Shown piece by piece: positions 36,528-47,051 of a stretch of DNA of 64,000 nucleotides. Numbering within the stretch: position 1 is the first letter of the stretch; the number at the start of each line of letters is the position of its first letter. The stretch lies in contig CM053326.1 in the NCBI GenBank assembly GCA_028583605.1, positions 17,626,046-17,690,045 on the forward strand. The letters run 5' to 3'. Under the pieces are notes generated by a model, which saw nothing but the letters and a program-made list of their open reading frames with translations, did no database searches and was not told the DNA's origin. The DNA comes from Dastarcus helophoroides (taxonomy: Eukaryota > Arthropoda > Insecta > Coleoptera > Bothrideridae). A program made the translations under genes and the position numbers.

Positions 36528-37820
36528 TGTCGATACTGCTAAAGTCAAAACCACCTCAAACCACATATTATCTCGTTTGATTAATGTAAGGATCAAAAAT
36601 AAAGAAATATTTCATTGGAAAAATAAAAAAAGTTACTTAAAAAAATATTAGAAAATTGGCTGCAGTAGGTTGAACTGGCAAATTAATTAACGGACAATCC
36701 TAAAAAGATTGACATATACCCTTAAAACGGAAGCAAATAATAGTGATTCATTCTATGGAAGTTCACCGAATTGTTCATATAAAAGCAACGTTGCCATATC
36801 TAATAAACTTCTATCACATGCTCAAAAGCTGTACTTCGAAGTATCTAAAATGTTTTATATTTTATTTTCCATCGTTTTCTTCCTTTTTACTAAAATGTCA
36901 ACTGTACTTTTTGTAATATATGATTAAATCGTTGGTTTCTTACAAAGCTCAATGTTAAGAGCGTGAAATTTCAAATGTCAACAATTTTTTACTGGTTCTC
37001 TGTAGCTCTTTAAAAATTTAACTGGATCATTATTTTACTATAATCTACCAACATGTCCAGTTTCATGAAATTCTGAACGGTAATTATAAAACCGACAGTA
37101 TTACCTTAACAATGTTGTGAATAATTTACAATTTTTGATTTACAATGAATTTCGAAAAATTGCTTTTAATTTTTTCTTTTTATTTCATATTTAAATAGAG
37201 AAGCCTTTCCCGTAAGAAACAAGGAACCGGCCATATAGAAGTATTTCATATATGAATTGGAATCACTAACTTTTCTGACGTTGCCAAATGTACCTTGCCG
37301 TTAGTTAACCACTCAATTTTACTTGTACCGTATAATGGAAGTTCTGGTTTATATTTTAACCGCGGTTAAGTAACCGGTACACAGTATTGCAATTGGTGCA
37401 AATCGCTATAAGAGAGTAAGTATAGCCTAAAGAATATTTATCACTCAATAGTATAGTGTTAATTTGCTTTAATACAAATAAAAATTTGTTTTAGGAGTAA
37501 TTGAATAAATTGTCGATCAACGAATAAATGAAAAGATATCATTTTCGATTTTGGTAATTATTTGATATTGGCACAACTAGCATTAAGTCATAGAAATAAA
37601 TGTCACCAGGTCAAGGTACAGCATAAAAGGTTGGATCATTCCAGGAAAACGTATAACTGGTTGAATTTAGATACCAAAGGTGTTCTAGCTGCTATGACAA
37701 CGAAGAACAAAGAAGCTTTTTGTCACATAACCTGCAATTTAACCTTAAATTGATGGTGCCATACGTCTGTATTCGTAAAGTTATTTTTGATTTTTACACC
37801 ACTATACTACGTTAATAATA
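36528..37820. other. Spacer upstream of arginyl-tRNA synthetase
   Basis: The spacer is AT-rich. No gene is supported, and open frames of 60-70 codons look random. A GC-richer patch at 37340-37400 (AACCGCGGTTAAGTAACCGG, partly palindromic) may be the core promoter region of the synthetase gene, which has no clear TATA box. Confidence 0.5.
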
Positions 37821-40800
37821 ATGGATAATGAACTAGAACCATATAAGATTGAAGCGGATAAAGCAGTAGGTGGAAATGTGCTCTTGTAAAAGATCCGATT
37901 TGATTGACATTATGATTTTTAGGAGAAAGAAATAGTCATTTTGGGAAACCAAATAAAAGAGCTCAAACAGAGTATTAAAAATAGGACTGTAGCAGATACC
38001 GAAGATACAGAATTAAAGAAATTGGCGACAGAAAACGTGAAGTTAAAGCATCGTTTGTCTATATTGAACAGGGTACAGTGTCAACCTTTAATTCTTATAT
38101 AATGTATATATAATTTTTAAGGGGCCTTAAATAAAAGTAAACCTGAGTGCCCCTGATTTAAGTCATGCTTCCAAAAGCGTCTGAATCCATTAAAAAAATA
38201 GTAATTGGAAATCTACGACTGGACACACATGAGCCGAATCCTGACTACGTTTCCAAATCAGGAGTTCAAAATTTAGTTGTTGGCCGTGTACGCACGATTC
38301 TTGATTTGATTTTATATTTAATAAAAATTCCTCATTCTGGTGCCAGAATTTGAATTCGAGATTTGGAAACATAATCAGGATTCTGTAATATGTGGCTGTC
38401 CTAAGTTGTGTTTTTATAGTTTTACTCGTTAGGAAAAATTATTAAAAAATTTCGAGCCATGTGGGGAGTATATTTAATGAACATCAAAATTTTAGGCTAT
38501 TGCTGTCTATCAGGGACCATCTAAATCTTTCAGTAAAATGGAGAGCATTCAAAATAGTTTGATGGACTTGTTTACTAAAGCTGTTATGTCCAGTTTTCCT
38601 GATATTCCGGATCCACCAATAATAATAACTCTGTCAGGAAATAATCCCAGTTTTGGAGATTACCAATGCAATTCTGCAATGCCAATAGCAAATTTACTAA
38701 AGCAAGCAGGTATGTACTTGAACTTTGCAAAGAAAAAAGATATAGACTGAATTTTTGACTTTTTGCTAACTAAATTCTAGAAAAGGCAAAATTTGAGAAA
38801 ACTGTTCTTATAGATTTAATTTTATTTGACTTCGTTTTGATTTAAAATTTAGGTTTCATCTTTCTTTTGTGATTTGGAGTATTAGTTCGAAGATTAAAAT
38901 CAGAATTTCTAGATAAGCATTTTTTTTTAAATTGATGTTGAATTATTGAGATGAAAATTTTTATTTCAATTTTTCATCAAAATTGAAGAATGAATTCAAA
39001 TTTATAAACAAAAATGCGATAACAAGGTCAAAATTTTAAGCTTATAATGTTGCTAAAAAGGTCAACAAGAGAAAAAATGTTTAACTTTCAAGTGCTATTT
39101 TAAATAAAAACTTAAAACTTAAAGGTTTTTTTTTGTACTTTTATTTTCTACAAAAGTAGAAATTCGGTTTTGGCCGCAAATCTGCTTTGGTATGGTCTCT
39201 GATTTTTACCTTTTATTCTTCCATTTTTATTTTGAACAATTCTAAATTTCGAGAAATGATTGAATATGAAATTCTGAAAATTTTCCAAAATTTAAAGATT
39301 TAGCTCAAATTCCCTTTTTAAAAATTTCGGTTTCTTTTCTATTCCAAATCTTGAATTTTGTATCGACATTTTGGCTTTGTATTTTAAAGTTCGAAATTCC
39401 TAGAAGTCGAAAACTTGAGATGAAAGTCGAAATTTTCTACCTTTTTAAAAATTTCGATTTTTGAACTACTTTTTTTCCAATAAATTTCGATTTTCTCTTC
39501 TTTGATTTCTTCTCAGTTTCTAGGTTCGCCGCTGAAGATAGTGTTGTATCTAAAAATTACAACTCTTCATTTTAATTTTTTTTTTCTAGGTCAAAACCTA
39601 AATCCCCGCACTGTAGCGCAAAATATAGTGGACAATTTACACCCTCATTACATGGTGAAGAAAGTGGAAATCGCGGGTCCTGGATTCATCAACATATTCC
39701 TCGACAAAAACTTCGGTACTTCGTGCCTAGATGCAGTTACCAAGCACAGTCTAAAACCCCCGACTTTGGCAGAGAAGAAACGCGTTCTTGTTGATTTTTC
39801 TTCCCCGAACATCGCCAAAGAAATGCACGTGGGTCATTTGCGTTCGACGATCATCGGCGATAGTATAGCGCGTCTTCTGGAGTACCTCGGCCACGACGTC
39901 ATCCGCATCAATCACGTGGGGGATTGGGGTACCCAGTTCGGCATGTTAATAGCCCATTTGCAAGACAAGTTCCCGAATTATTTAATTGAGTCGCCGCCGA
40001 TAAGCGACCTGCAAGCGTTCTACAAAGAAGCGAAAGTGCAATTCGACCAAGACGAGGAATTCAAAAAGCGGGCGTACGCGAGCGTCGTCAAGCTCCAGTC
40101 GTTCGATGAGGATCACATCAAAGCTTGGAAGATGATCTGCGACGTGTCCAGACGCGAATTCCAGAAAATTTACGATAGATTGGATATCAAACTGATCGAG
40201 CGCGGGGAGTCGTTCTATCAGAAGCATATGGAGAAATTGGTGCCCGAATTGGAAGAAAAAGGGTTGCTGGAGGAGGACGAAGGCCGGAAAGTGATGTGGG
40301 GTGGTCCGAAGGAAAACGGCGACATCCCGATGACGATAGTGAAGTCCGACGGGGGTTTCACCTACGATACGTCGGATATGGCGGCGCTGCGCCACCGAGT
40401 GGAAGAAGAGAAGGCCGATTGGATAATCTACGTAACGGACGCCGGACAAGCGACCCACTTCCAAATTCTATTCAAGTGTGGGCTACGCGCCGGATTCCTC
40501 ACGAAGAAGCATCGCGTTGACCACGTTGGCTTCGGCGTCGTCTTGGGGGAGGACAAGAAGAAATTTAAAACCCGTTCCGGCGACACCGTCCGATTGCTCG
40601 ATTTACTAGACGAAGGCTTGAAGCGATCTTTGGACAAATTAAAAGAGAAAGAGCGGGACAAAGTTTTGAGCCCTGAAGAGCTAAGGAGAGCCCAAGAAGC
40701 AGTGGCATACGGCTGCGTTAAATATGCGGACTTGTCGCATAATTTCAATCATGAGTACGTTTTCTCCTTCGATAAGATGTTGGAGGACAAGGGGAACACA

Positions 40801-41190
40801 GCTGTGTATTTACTGTACGCCTATACCAGAATCCGTTCGATTGCTCGAAACGCCAATATTAGCCCCTCAGATTTAAAACAAATCGCCAAAAATCACACTA
40901 TATCGCTGGAGCATCCCAAGGAGTGGAAGTTGGGGAAGGTTCTCCTGCGTTTTCCCGATGTACTTATTAAAATAAGTCAGGATTTGCACTTGCACTACTT
41001 GTGCGAATATTTATACGAAATCTCGACGACATTTACAGAATTTTACGATAATTGTTATTGCATTGAAAAAGACGCCTCTGGGGATGTTGTTAAAATTAAT
41101 TATGGACGAATTTTGTTGGCCGAAACTACCGCAAAGGTTATGAAGCAATGCTTTAATATCCTTGGAATTAAACCTGTTGATAAAATGTAA
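37821..41190 (+). CDS. RARS1: Cytosolic arginyl-tRNA synthetase
   Basis: Exons 37821-37865, 37923-38072, 38496-38709 and 39590-41190 join in phase to give 669 residues; the human enzyme is about 660. It is a class I synthetase that charges tRNA-Arg in the cytosol. The N-terminal 65 residues form a heptad-rich helix ([17 protein letters not shown]), the part that anchors the vertebrate enzyme in the multisynthetase complex. Next come the Arg-specific Add1 domain with [19 protein letters not shown], and the HIGH-type site in [13 protein letters not shown] (about 213-225). [40 protein letters not shown], and the anticodon-binding helical domain ending [10 protein letters not shown] complete the protein. 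The coding sequence of exon 4 is markedly GC-richer than the introns. A polyadenylation signal AATAAA lies 12 bp after the stop (41202-41207). Confidence 0.97.
38236..38383. repeat. Inverted repeat in synthetase intron 2
   Basis: A 35-bp arm at 38236-38270 (GAATCCTGACTACGTTTCC...) is complementary with about six mismatches to 38349-38383. It spaces a roughly 80-bp loop and is likely a small foldback element. The intron's splice sites are unaffected. Confidence 0.7.
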
Positions 41191-41629
41191 TTTTTTTGAT
41201 AAATAAACGATTCATCACATTTTGTATTTTGTTCTAATGGGTGAAGCTTCAGGGTGAATGTTGTGAGCACTAGTGGCGGATCCGCACACGCTCTCTCCTC
41301 TATTTACCCTACTAATGAGATTGTTCACTAAAATGAACAGTACAAACATTTTTTGGTGTTGGAATCCGTAAATATAAACACAAAACTAAGATTAAACAAA
41401 AATATATTCTCAAGTATTGGAAAAAATCGCACTTTAATTAGTCACATCCTTAAATAAAAAACTGACAACTGGCGTGGCATATCTTGTTTCTGATAAATGG
41501 GAAAGCTGATCTGGAAAGAAAATTAAGAAAGCTTATTTTTAAAACTTCGACTTTTTGAGAATGTATACTTTAAGCCAGGCAAGCTGGAGTTTCGCATTAC
41601 TTACAATTAGATTTAATATCACTTATATT
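41191..41629. other. Spacer between synthetase 3' end and LTR element
   Basis: Beyond the polyadenylation signal there is no gene. A GC-rich island at 41262-41300 (CACTAGTGGCGGATCCGC) resembles a hAT-type end but has no partner. The sequence runs into the TATT target site of the LTR element. Confidence 0.5.
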
Positions 41630-41843
41630 TGTTAGCATTAGGGAACCCGCCACTGTCTTTCCCACATAGAATGTGCCACATGTGATACAAACCCGGGACC
41701 TCGAGCCACGTGAGGGAGCAAGGGGAAGAAGGCAGTCGAGAATGAGCCAAGTAGATATCGAGAAGAGACCAATAAAGCGTGTGTTAAGTAAATTGTGTGT
41801 TATTGCATCGACAATTAATTAGGATCCATCATTAGAGTTTACA
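41630..41843 (+). repeat. 5' LTR
   Basis: The LTR starts TGTTAGCATTAGGG and ends GAGTTTACA. It contains AATAAAG as a possible polyadenylation signal. A short internal duplication (GTGTGTTA...GTGTGTTA) is absent from the 3' LTR. It is followed directly by TCAGAAGTGGGATATC, where a primer-binding site would be. Confidence 0.92.
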
Positions 41844-41934
41844 TCAGAAGTGGGATATCTCCTGGTATAAACAAAGGAAAAAGGACCTACAGTTTTTTAA
41901 GTAATTTTTTTGTGCGTGTAGTGCGTCAAGAATA

Positions 41935-42879
41935 ATGGAAAACGATCGAGAACGCCCTACTGTAAGTAAACTGGCCGCATCCAACGACAACGACGGTGAG
42001 AATGAACTTTCCGCATCAGAAAAAATGTTGAGGATGTGGAAAATTGAGCAAGAGACAAACCAAAACTTTCAAATTGAAATGATGAAAATCTTATCAACAA
42101 TGGCCACCGCCCAAACAGCCCAAGTGTGTAGACAACAAGCTGAAACAAGTACGCAGGGTAGTCACGCAGCTGGGACTGATGGTATCAACGCTTCGGCGCA
42201 AATCCGGCTAACAAGCTTCGACCCTGACGACACACTCTTTTCGACGGTTGAATGGATGGATGACGTCACCAGGATACAGCTGTAGTTTGGGATCTCCGAT
42301 ACCCTGATTATCTTGAAAGTTGCAGACGCCCTTAGAAGGTCGAGCGGCGCGATTCTTCAAACACTGGAAACCTGTGGTGCGTAATTGGGTGTCATTTTGT
42401 CGGGACTTTGAAGTGGCTTTTCCCGAACAAGGCACACCTGCTACTCGGATTCGTGCATATATGGCTATTGTTAGCTCCAATTTTGACATTTTTGTGGAGT
42501 ACGGAAATGCTAAACTGGCTTTTACGCCAGTTTTCCGTGGCACATAATTTTAAGTTTGCTTGAGTACGATATACAGGACACAGAGGTTAAAAGCCAAATT
42601 TCTCTGCAAGCTTCTACGAACGAAGTGGACTGGCTAAAATTACTAGCTAGATGCGACGCGCGAAAGGCAAATGAAAAGGTGCACGTCCATGATGTAACCC
42701 GAAAACGGCGTTATAATTTTAACTTTCAGGATGAACAGTACAGTTTCCAAGGAAAGTGCCGAAAATGTCACCGGAACGGTCATAAACAAACAAACTGCAA
42801 AAGTGCATCACAAATTCCGATAAAAATTTGTTCATCATCAGGTTCTTCCGGCGCAAATTCAAAGAACTTGAAAACGTAA
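41935..42879 (+). pseudogene. Degraded gag region with one zinc knuckle
   Basis: Three open blocks in two frames (41935-42285, 42320-42547, 42556-42879) form a gag-like region interrupted by stops and frameshifts. The last block has a CCHC knuckle, C-x2-C-x4-H-x4-C (42757-42798), preceded by basic residues, as in nucleocapsid domains. The first block is a charged N-terminal region of no recognised fold. Confidence 0.75.
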
Positions 42880-42889
42880 CATACAGAAG

Positions 42890-43384
42890 ATGTCTGCTTT
42901 ACCAAACATGAAGCACCAAAACCGGAACACTTATTTCATACGATCCATTACAATGGGTACACTCACCAAAGACAATACAGTTTTCTCGTTTTCATATTTG
43001 GTCGACACAGGTGCAGGCGCTTCCATATTGGACGAGAAAGTGGCCAAATGGTTAAACCTGAAAATTCAGCCGCAGATTCAATTTTTAACTGGAATGAGAA
43101 ACTGTGTAACGAAACCTATAGGTAGCTGTATAGCTCTACTATTTACACCAACAATGACGCTCGAATTTGACTTTTTAATTGTGCCAGACGGTTCAATTCC
43201 CGGAGGCGAAACTGATGCCACTATAGGATTGGATTTGTTGTCTCGACCAGGAATTAAGATCGAAGTAGGTAAAAATGGCGTGGATATGCTACACGATCCA
43301 CTTACCCTTTACAACATTTTTTCCATTCGCATAATTGACGAAAGTAATTTGGATTTGTCAGGACTGGACGAGCACGTAGCCTAA
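42890..43384 (+). pseudogene. Retroviral-type aspartic protease region
   Basis: The frame contains LVDTGAGASILDEKVAKWL, with the catalytic Asp-Thr-Gly around 43004-43012, and IGLDLLSRPGIKI, matching the flap/C-terminal Gly-Leu-Asp hydrophobic block of retropepsins. It is in a different frame from the preceding block and ends in a stop with no reverse transcriptase behind it. Confidence 0.8.
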
Positions 43385-43887
43385 GCCATAAAAACAATTC
43401 TTAGACAAGCACAAAAACAAACACATCATAAAGGAACAATTAAAAAAAGGAAATTATCCGGGAAAGTGAATCTGCATAAGCCAGCCCAATAGTGTTTGTT
43501 AAAAAAAAAGAACGGGGATACAAGAACGTGTGATGCGGACTTTATTTAATGCTATGCGCGCAACTGTGAACGATAAAGACGAAAAGAAATGGACAAAAGT
43601 GCTACCTGAAATTGAAAATGACCTAAATGTTATGGTCAATAAATAAACCGGGTATGCTCCCCCTGGTGCGTTTTCACGCTCAAGCAATTTGCGCCAATTG
43701 CCTTTCTGCAAGCCAATTGGCGCAAGTGAATTGACTTGAATCGTTGACTTGCACAAGCCAAAAAAATTGGCTTGAGCAAAATCTGACCGGTCGGATAATT
43801 TGCTTGTGGTTGTCGCAAATGCATGAGCGTGTAAACGAGACACAAACTCGACACATGCGCTGAGAGTGCTAGTTGTGTTAATAGCGG

Positions 43888-44040
43888 ATCCATTTGAATC
43901 TCAATGCAGATGACGTCGATGCATTTTTTGCTAATCTTTTTAGATTAGTACGCTTGAAAGGGCCAATTCTGCTGGCGAAATACGTATCGTATAATTATTT
44001 ATTTAATTGCCGATGTGGTAAAGGGGTGAAACCTTTTTTA
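43888..44040. repeat. Dispersed repeat, copy B
   Basis: This is the partner of 24554-24708. On the plus strand it is open from AATCTCAATGCAGATGACG to a stop after 44047, reading through NYLFNCRCGKGVKPFL. I recognise no family. The openness may be incidental, and copy A has a 2-bp deletion that shifts that frame. Confidence 0.75.
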
Positions 44041-44414
44041 GACACTGTATAGTTGATTGAACTTAGTCAACGACCATAAGTATGCATTCTATGACAAAAA
44101 AAGGTTTCTGTTTAGACGGTAATTTAAGTTCTTTTGTTGGTGGCACTTTTACAGCATCAATTTTTCTTGTGATTTTAACTCGTTTTGTTATGATTTCTAA
44201 ATCTGTGTTTTTGTCGTCATTCTCGAATTTGAGTAAAGGACGATATTTGTCCAGATAAGAGAAAGTTGCGTAGTAGCAATACAATAGCTTTTTTAGTTGA
44301 ATAGTACTGATAATGGACCATATCGTGCTTTCGCCTCCAAGAAAGGACTAATTGCCAATATTTGGTCGTTTTGATTCCAACATCATAATTTATATATAAT
44401 AAATATAGTACATT

Positions 44415-44786
44415 TTAGATAATATATATTTTACTTACTTTTAAATATTCTGGTTTTAATACGCTGTAAATGGCAACACATGTTTCAGGAATCATTTTGC
44501 TAAGAGCAGATTTGGAAATACAAGTAGAAAATTTAAGTTCTCCGTATGTTCTTCTAGTTGTCAAAAACCTCAAAGTTGCAGATAATCGTTCATATGGTGT
44601 AATTGAACTTTTCATAACAGTATCATTCCTTTTTATTAATGGTGCAACTAAATCTAATAAATGTCGATAGGTTGCCTCATCTATGCGCAGGTAATTACGA
44701 AAATCGTTTGGTTCATTTATTAATTCCTTAATGAAATTAATATAAGCAAAAGTGGCCCTCTTTTCAATCCAAATTTTTACGATCAT
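44415..44786 (-). pseudogene. N-terminal part of a HARBI1-like transposase
   Basis: The 123-codon frame has a Harbinger-type N-terminal helical region: FIKELINEPNDFRNYLRI, TYRHLLDLVAPLIKR, SITPYERLSATLRFL and SALSKMIPETCVAIY. The DDE nuclease domain that should follow is missing, so this copy is truncated and inactive. HARBI1 is also domesticated in animals, but truncation and nesting in a retroelement argue for a transposon remnant. Confidence 0.78.
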
Positions 44787-44975
44787 CTTCGTTTTTTATT
44801 TTTTAACACTTTTAATTTATTAATTAAACAAACACCAGCTAATGCTAATAATTCGTCTTCGTGATCGATTTTTGAGAGTTGCCCAGACAATGATAAGATC
44901 AATTTTACTGACGAACAAGTGTTTATTACAGTTCAGTTTGTATTTGACTCGTGCAAGTCAAAAACGCACGGCAAG

Positions 44976-45260
44976 GATAGTCGTTTGAAAGCTACGGATC
45001 AGCTGTTTTCTGGTATACCATTACATAGTGATGTCGACTTGGAGTTTATGGGACAAGTAAACAAACGATTAAAAAGGATTACGGAGCGGGCCATAACCAA
45101 TTTTAAGGAAAAGCGGGTCAAAGCAGTGCCGTACATTGTTGGTGATAAAGTGGTTGTAGAAAATAGTCAGATGCCCTATGGAGGAAAGCTGAAGCCGAAG
45201 TTTCATGGTCCTTTTCAAATTACGCATTGCCTGGAAAATGAAAGGTACGTCTTGCGGTGA
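44976..45260 (+). pseudogene. Integrase C-terminal remnant of the LTR element
   Basis: The open frame, after the Harbinger insertion, includes KEKRVKAVPYIVGDKVVVEN and KLKPKFHGPFQITHCLENERYVLR. This is the Gly-Pro-Phe/Tyr module at the integrase C-terminus of Ty3/gypsy elements. The catalytic core is absent. The frame ends in TGA shortly before the tandem array. Confidence 0.72.
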
Positions 45261-45412
45261 GTAGGCAGATGTAGCAGAACGACCGCAGCAGCGCACGAGC
45301 AATTGCGAAAGTAGTTGGAAGAGGGTATGCAAGCTCTCTAAAAATAATTTTGGCTACATAAGTTCTGTAAGTAGGTACACTAGATCCTCAAAATCAGTTT
45401 TGGTTTTTATTA

Positions 45413-46085
45413 GGTCCCTAAATGTAGGTTTAGGCTAAAGGTCACCATATGATTAGTTTTGAGCTTTATTAGGTCCCTAAACACAGGTTTAGGCTATAGG
45501 TCTCCAAAAACAGTTTTGGGCTTAATAAGGTCCCTAAACACAGGTTTAGGTTATAGGTCCCCAAAAACAGCTTTGGGCTTAATAAGGTCCCTAAACACAG
45601 ATTTAGGTTATAGGTCCCCAAAAACAGCTTTGGGCTAAATAAGGTCCGTAAACACAGGTTTAGGCAATAGCTCCCCAAAAACAGCTTTGGGCTAAATAAG
45701 GTCCCTAAACACAGGTTTAGGCTATAGGTCCTCAAAAACAGTTTTGGGCTTAATAAGGTCCTTAAACACAGGTTTAGGCTATAGGTCCCCAAAAACAGCT
45801 TTGGGCTAAATAAGGTCCGTAAACACAGGTTTAGACAATAGCTCCCCAAAAACAGCTTTGGGCTAAATAAGGTCCCTAAATACAGGTTTCGGCTATAGGT
45901 CCCCAAAAACAGCTTTGGGCTAAATAAGGTCCCTAAACACAATTTAGGCTATAGGTGCCCAAAAACAGCTTTGGGCTAAATAAGGTACCTTAACACAGGT
46001 TTAGGCAATATGTCCCCAAAAACAGCTTTGGGCTAAATAAGGTCCCTAAACACAGGTTTAGGCTACAGGTCCCCAAAATAATGTT
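45413..46085. repeat. 57-bp tandem array inside the LTR element
   Basis: Nearly twelve copies of a 57-bp unit of the type GGTCCCTAAACACAGG...TTTAGGCTATAGG...CCCCAAAAACAGC...TTTGGGCT fill the interval between the integrase remnant and the 3' LTR, with a few point differences per copy. Because 57 is a multiple of three, the minus strand is open for 157 codons as a 19-residue repeat. That is an artefact of the period. Confidence 0.95.
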
Positions 46086-46290
46086 GGGCACGACGAGATA
46101 AAGTAGGCTAAAAGTGACCAAAACAAAATTTAATTTCTCTTCACTTATGACCTCTCTAGGCTCAGGGTTAGGCTAAAGATCCCCAGAAATCATTTTGGGC
46201 TGCAAAGTTTTTTCAGGTTAAGATTTGAACAGAGAGGTTCAGAAATACTAACAAGCATTGTGCGAGGACGCCCCACAGTCAGAAAGGCCG

Positions 46291-46499
46291 TGTTAGCATT
46301 AGGGAACCCGCCACTGTCTTTCCCACATAGAATGTGCCACATGTGATATAAACCCGGGACCTCGAGCCACGTGAGGGAGCAAGGGGAAGAAGGCAGTCGA
46401 GAATGAGCTCAGTAGATATGGAGAGCATATGTAGAAGAGACCAATAAAGTGTGTGTTATTGCATCGACAATTAATTAGGATCCATCATTAGAGTTTACA
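46291..46499 (+). repeat. 3' LTR
   Basis: This LTR matches 41630-41843 from TGTTAGCATTAGGG to GAGTTTACA. It carries a 10-bp AGCATATGTA-type insertion and lacks the internal duplication of the 5' LTR. It is followed by the TATT target duplication. Confidence 0.92.
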
Positions 46500-46503
46500 T
46501 ATT

Positions 46504-47051
46504 TAAAAATTATGACTGCAGTTGCTAGATTATGGTTATGACGTAAAGGCAGTCAATTTGTAAATATATGTGAGTGGCATTTAAATAAAGCATAAAAAAT
46601 AGTATTTTTTTCTCAGCTATTAAATTGGTTTTTATCTCGCCCTAAAAAGTGAAATGTACGTTCTATTCAATCAAATAAAATAAATCTTCTGATAAAATGT
46701 TTTATTTTTCAACATATACATAAACAAGTTTTTTCAACAAATATAAATTTGTTACAATTTTGAAGCTAAATATTTTAAAATTGATAACTTATGGAAGACA
46801 AAAAGATAACTTTAAAAATCGCTGTATAAAATTTTCATTTTACTTGGTCAGATCATTTACAATGTAGAACTTAAATCTAAGGATGCATAAGTAGGTACTA
46901 AGATTAAAATTACAGTCATGGTAAAATTAAATTTAAATTATATATACAAGAAATAGCAATATGGCGCCATATATTATACATCCGATAATATACAAGTTAT
47001 ATCTTTGGTTTTATATGCCGAAGAACGGCTTACAAATTCGATATAAATAAA
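46504..47051 (-). other. 3' flank of the Rabin8-like gene
   Basis: This is AT-rich DNA with no gene. It should contain the 3' untranslated region of the minus-strand Rabin8-like transcript. A minus-strand AATAAA (plus TTTATT at 46701-46706) lies about 350 bp past the stop. Confidence 0.55.

Larger units (their letters stand above)
43650..44975 (-). mobile_element. PIF/Harbinger-like element inserted in the LTR element (approximate limits)
   Basis: The left end has GGTGCGTTTTCACGCTCAAG, and the complement of the right end has CGTGCGTTTTTGACTTGC, so the tips are roughly inverted copies. Just inside the left tip are several palindromes built on CAATTGGCGCAAG and CTTGCACAAGCC. The block includes a truncated Harbinger transposase frame on the minus strand and a copy of the 24.55-kb repeat. 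The exact tips and the 3-bp duplication were not resolved. Confidence 0.55.
41630..46499 (+). mobile_element. Defective LTR retrotransposon (Ty3/gypsy-like), nested insertions
   Basis: Paired LTRs (214 and 209 bp) with TG...CA ends are flanked by the same 4-bp duplication TATT (41626-41629 and 46500-46503). Between them are degraded gag, a retropepsin frame and the very end of integrase. Reverse transcriptase, RNase H and the integrase core are missing. The middle is occupied by a Harbinger-like element, and a 57-bp tandem array stands before the 3' LTR. The two LTRs differ by several substitutions and two indels, so the insertion is not recent. It lies between the convergent synthetase and Rabin8-like genes. 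Confidence 0.9.

Noticed and set aside
45469..45942. 157-codon minus-strand frame with a 19-residue repeat
   Set aside because: It arises only because the 57-bp tandem unit is a multiple of three. There is no other sign of a gene.
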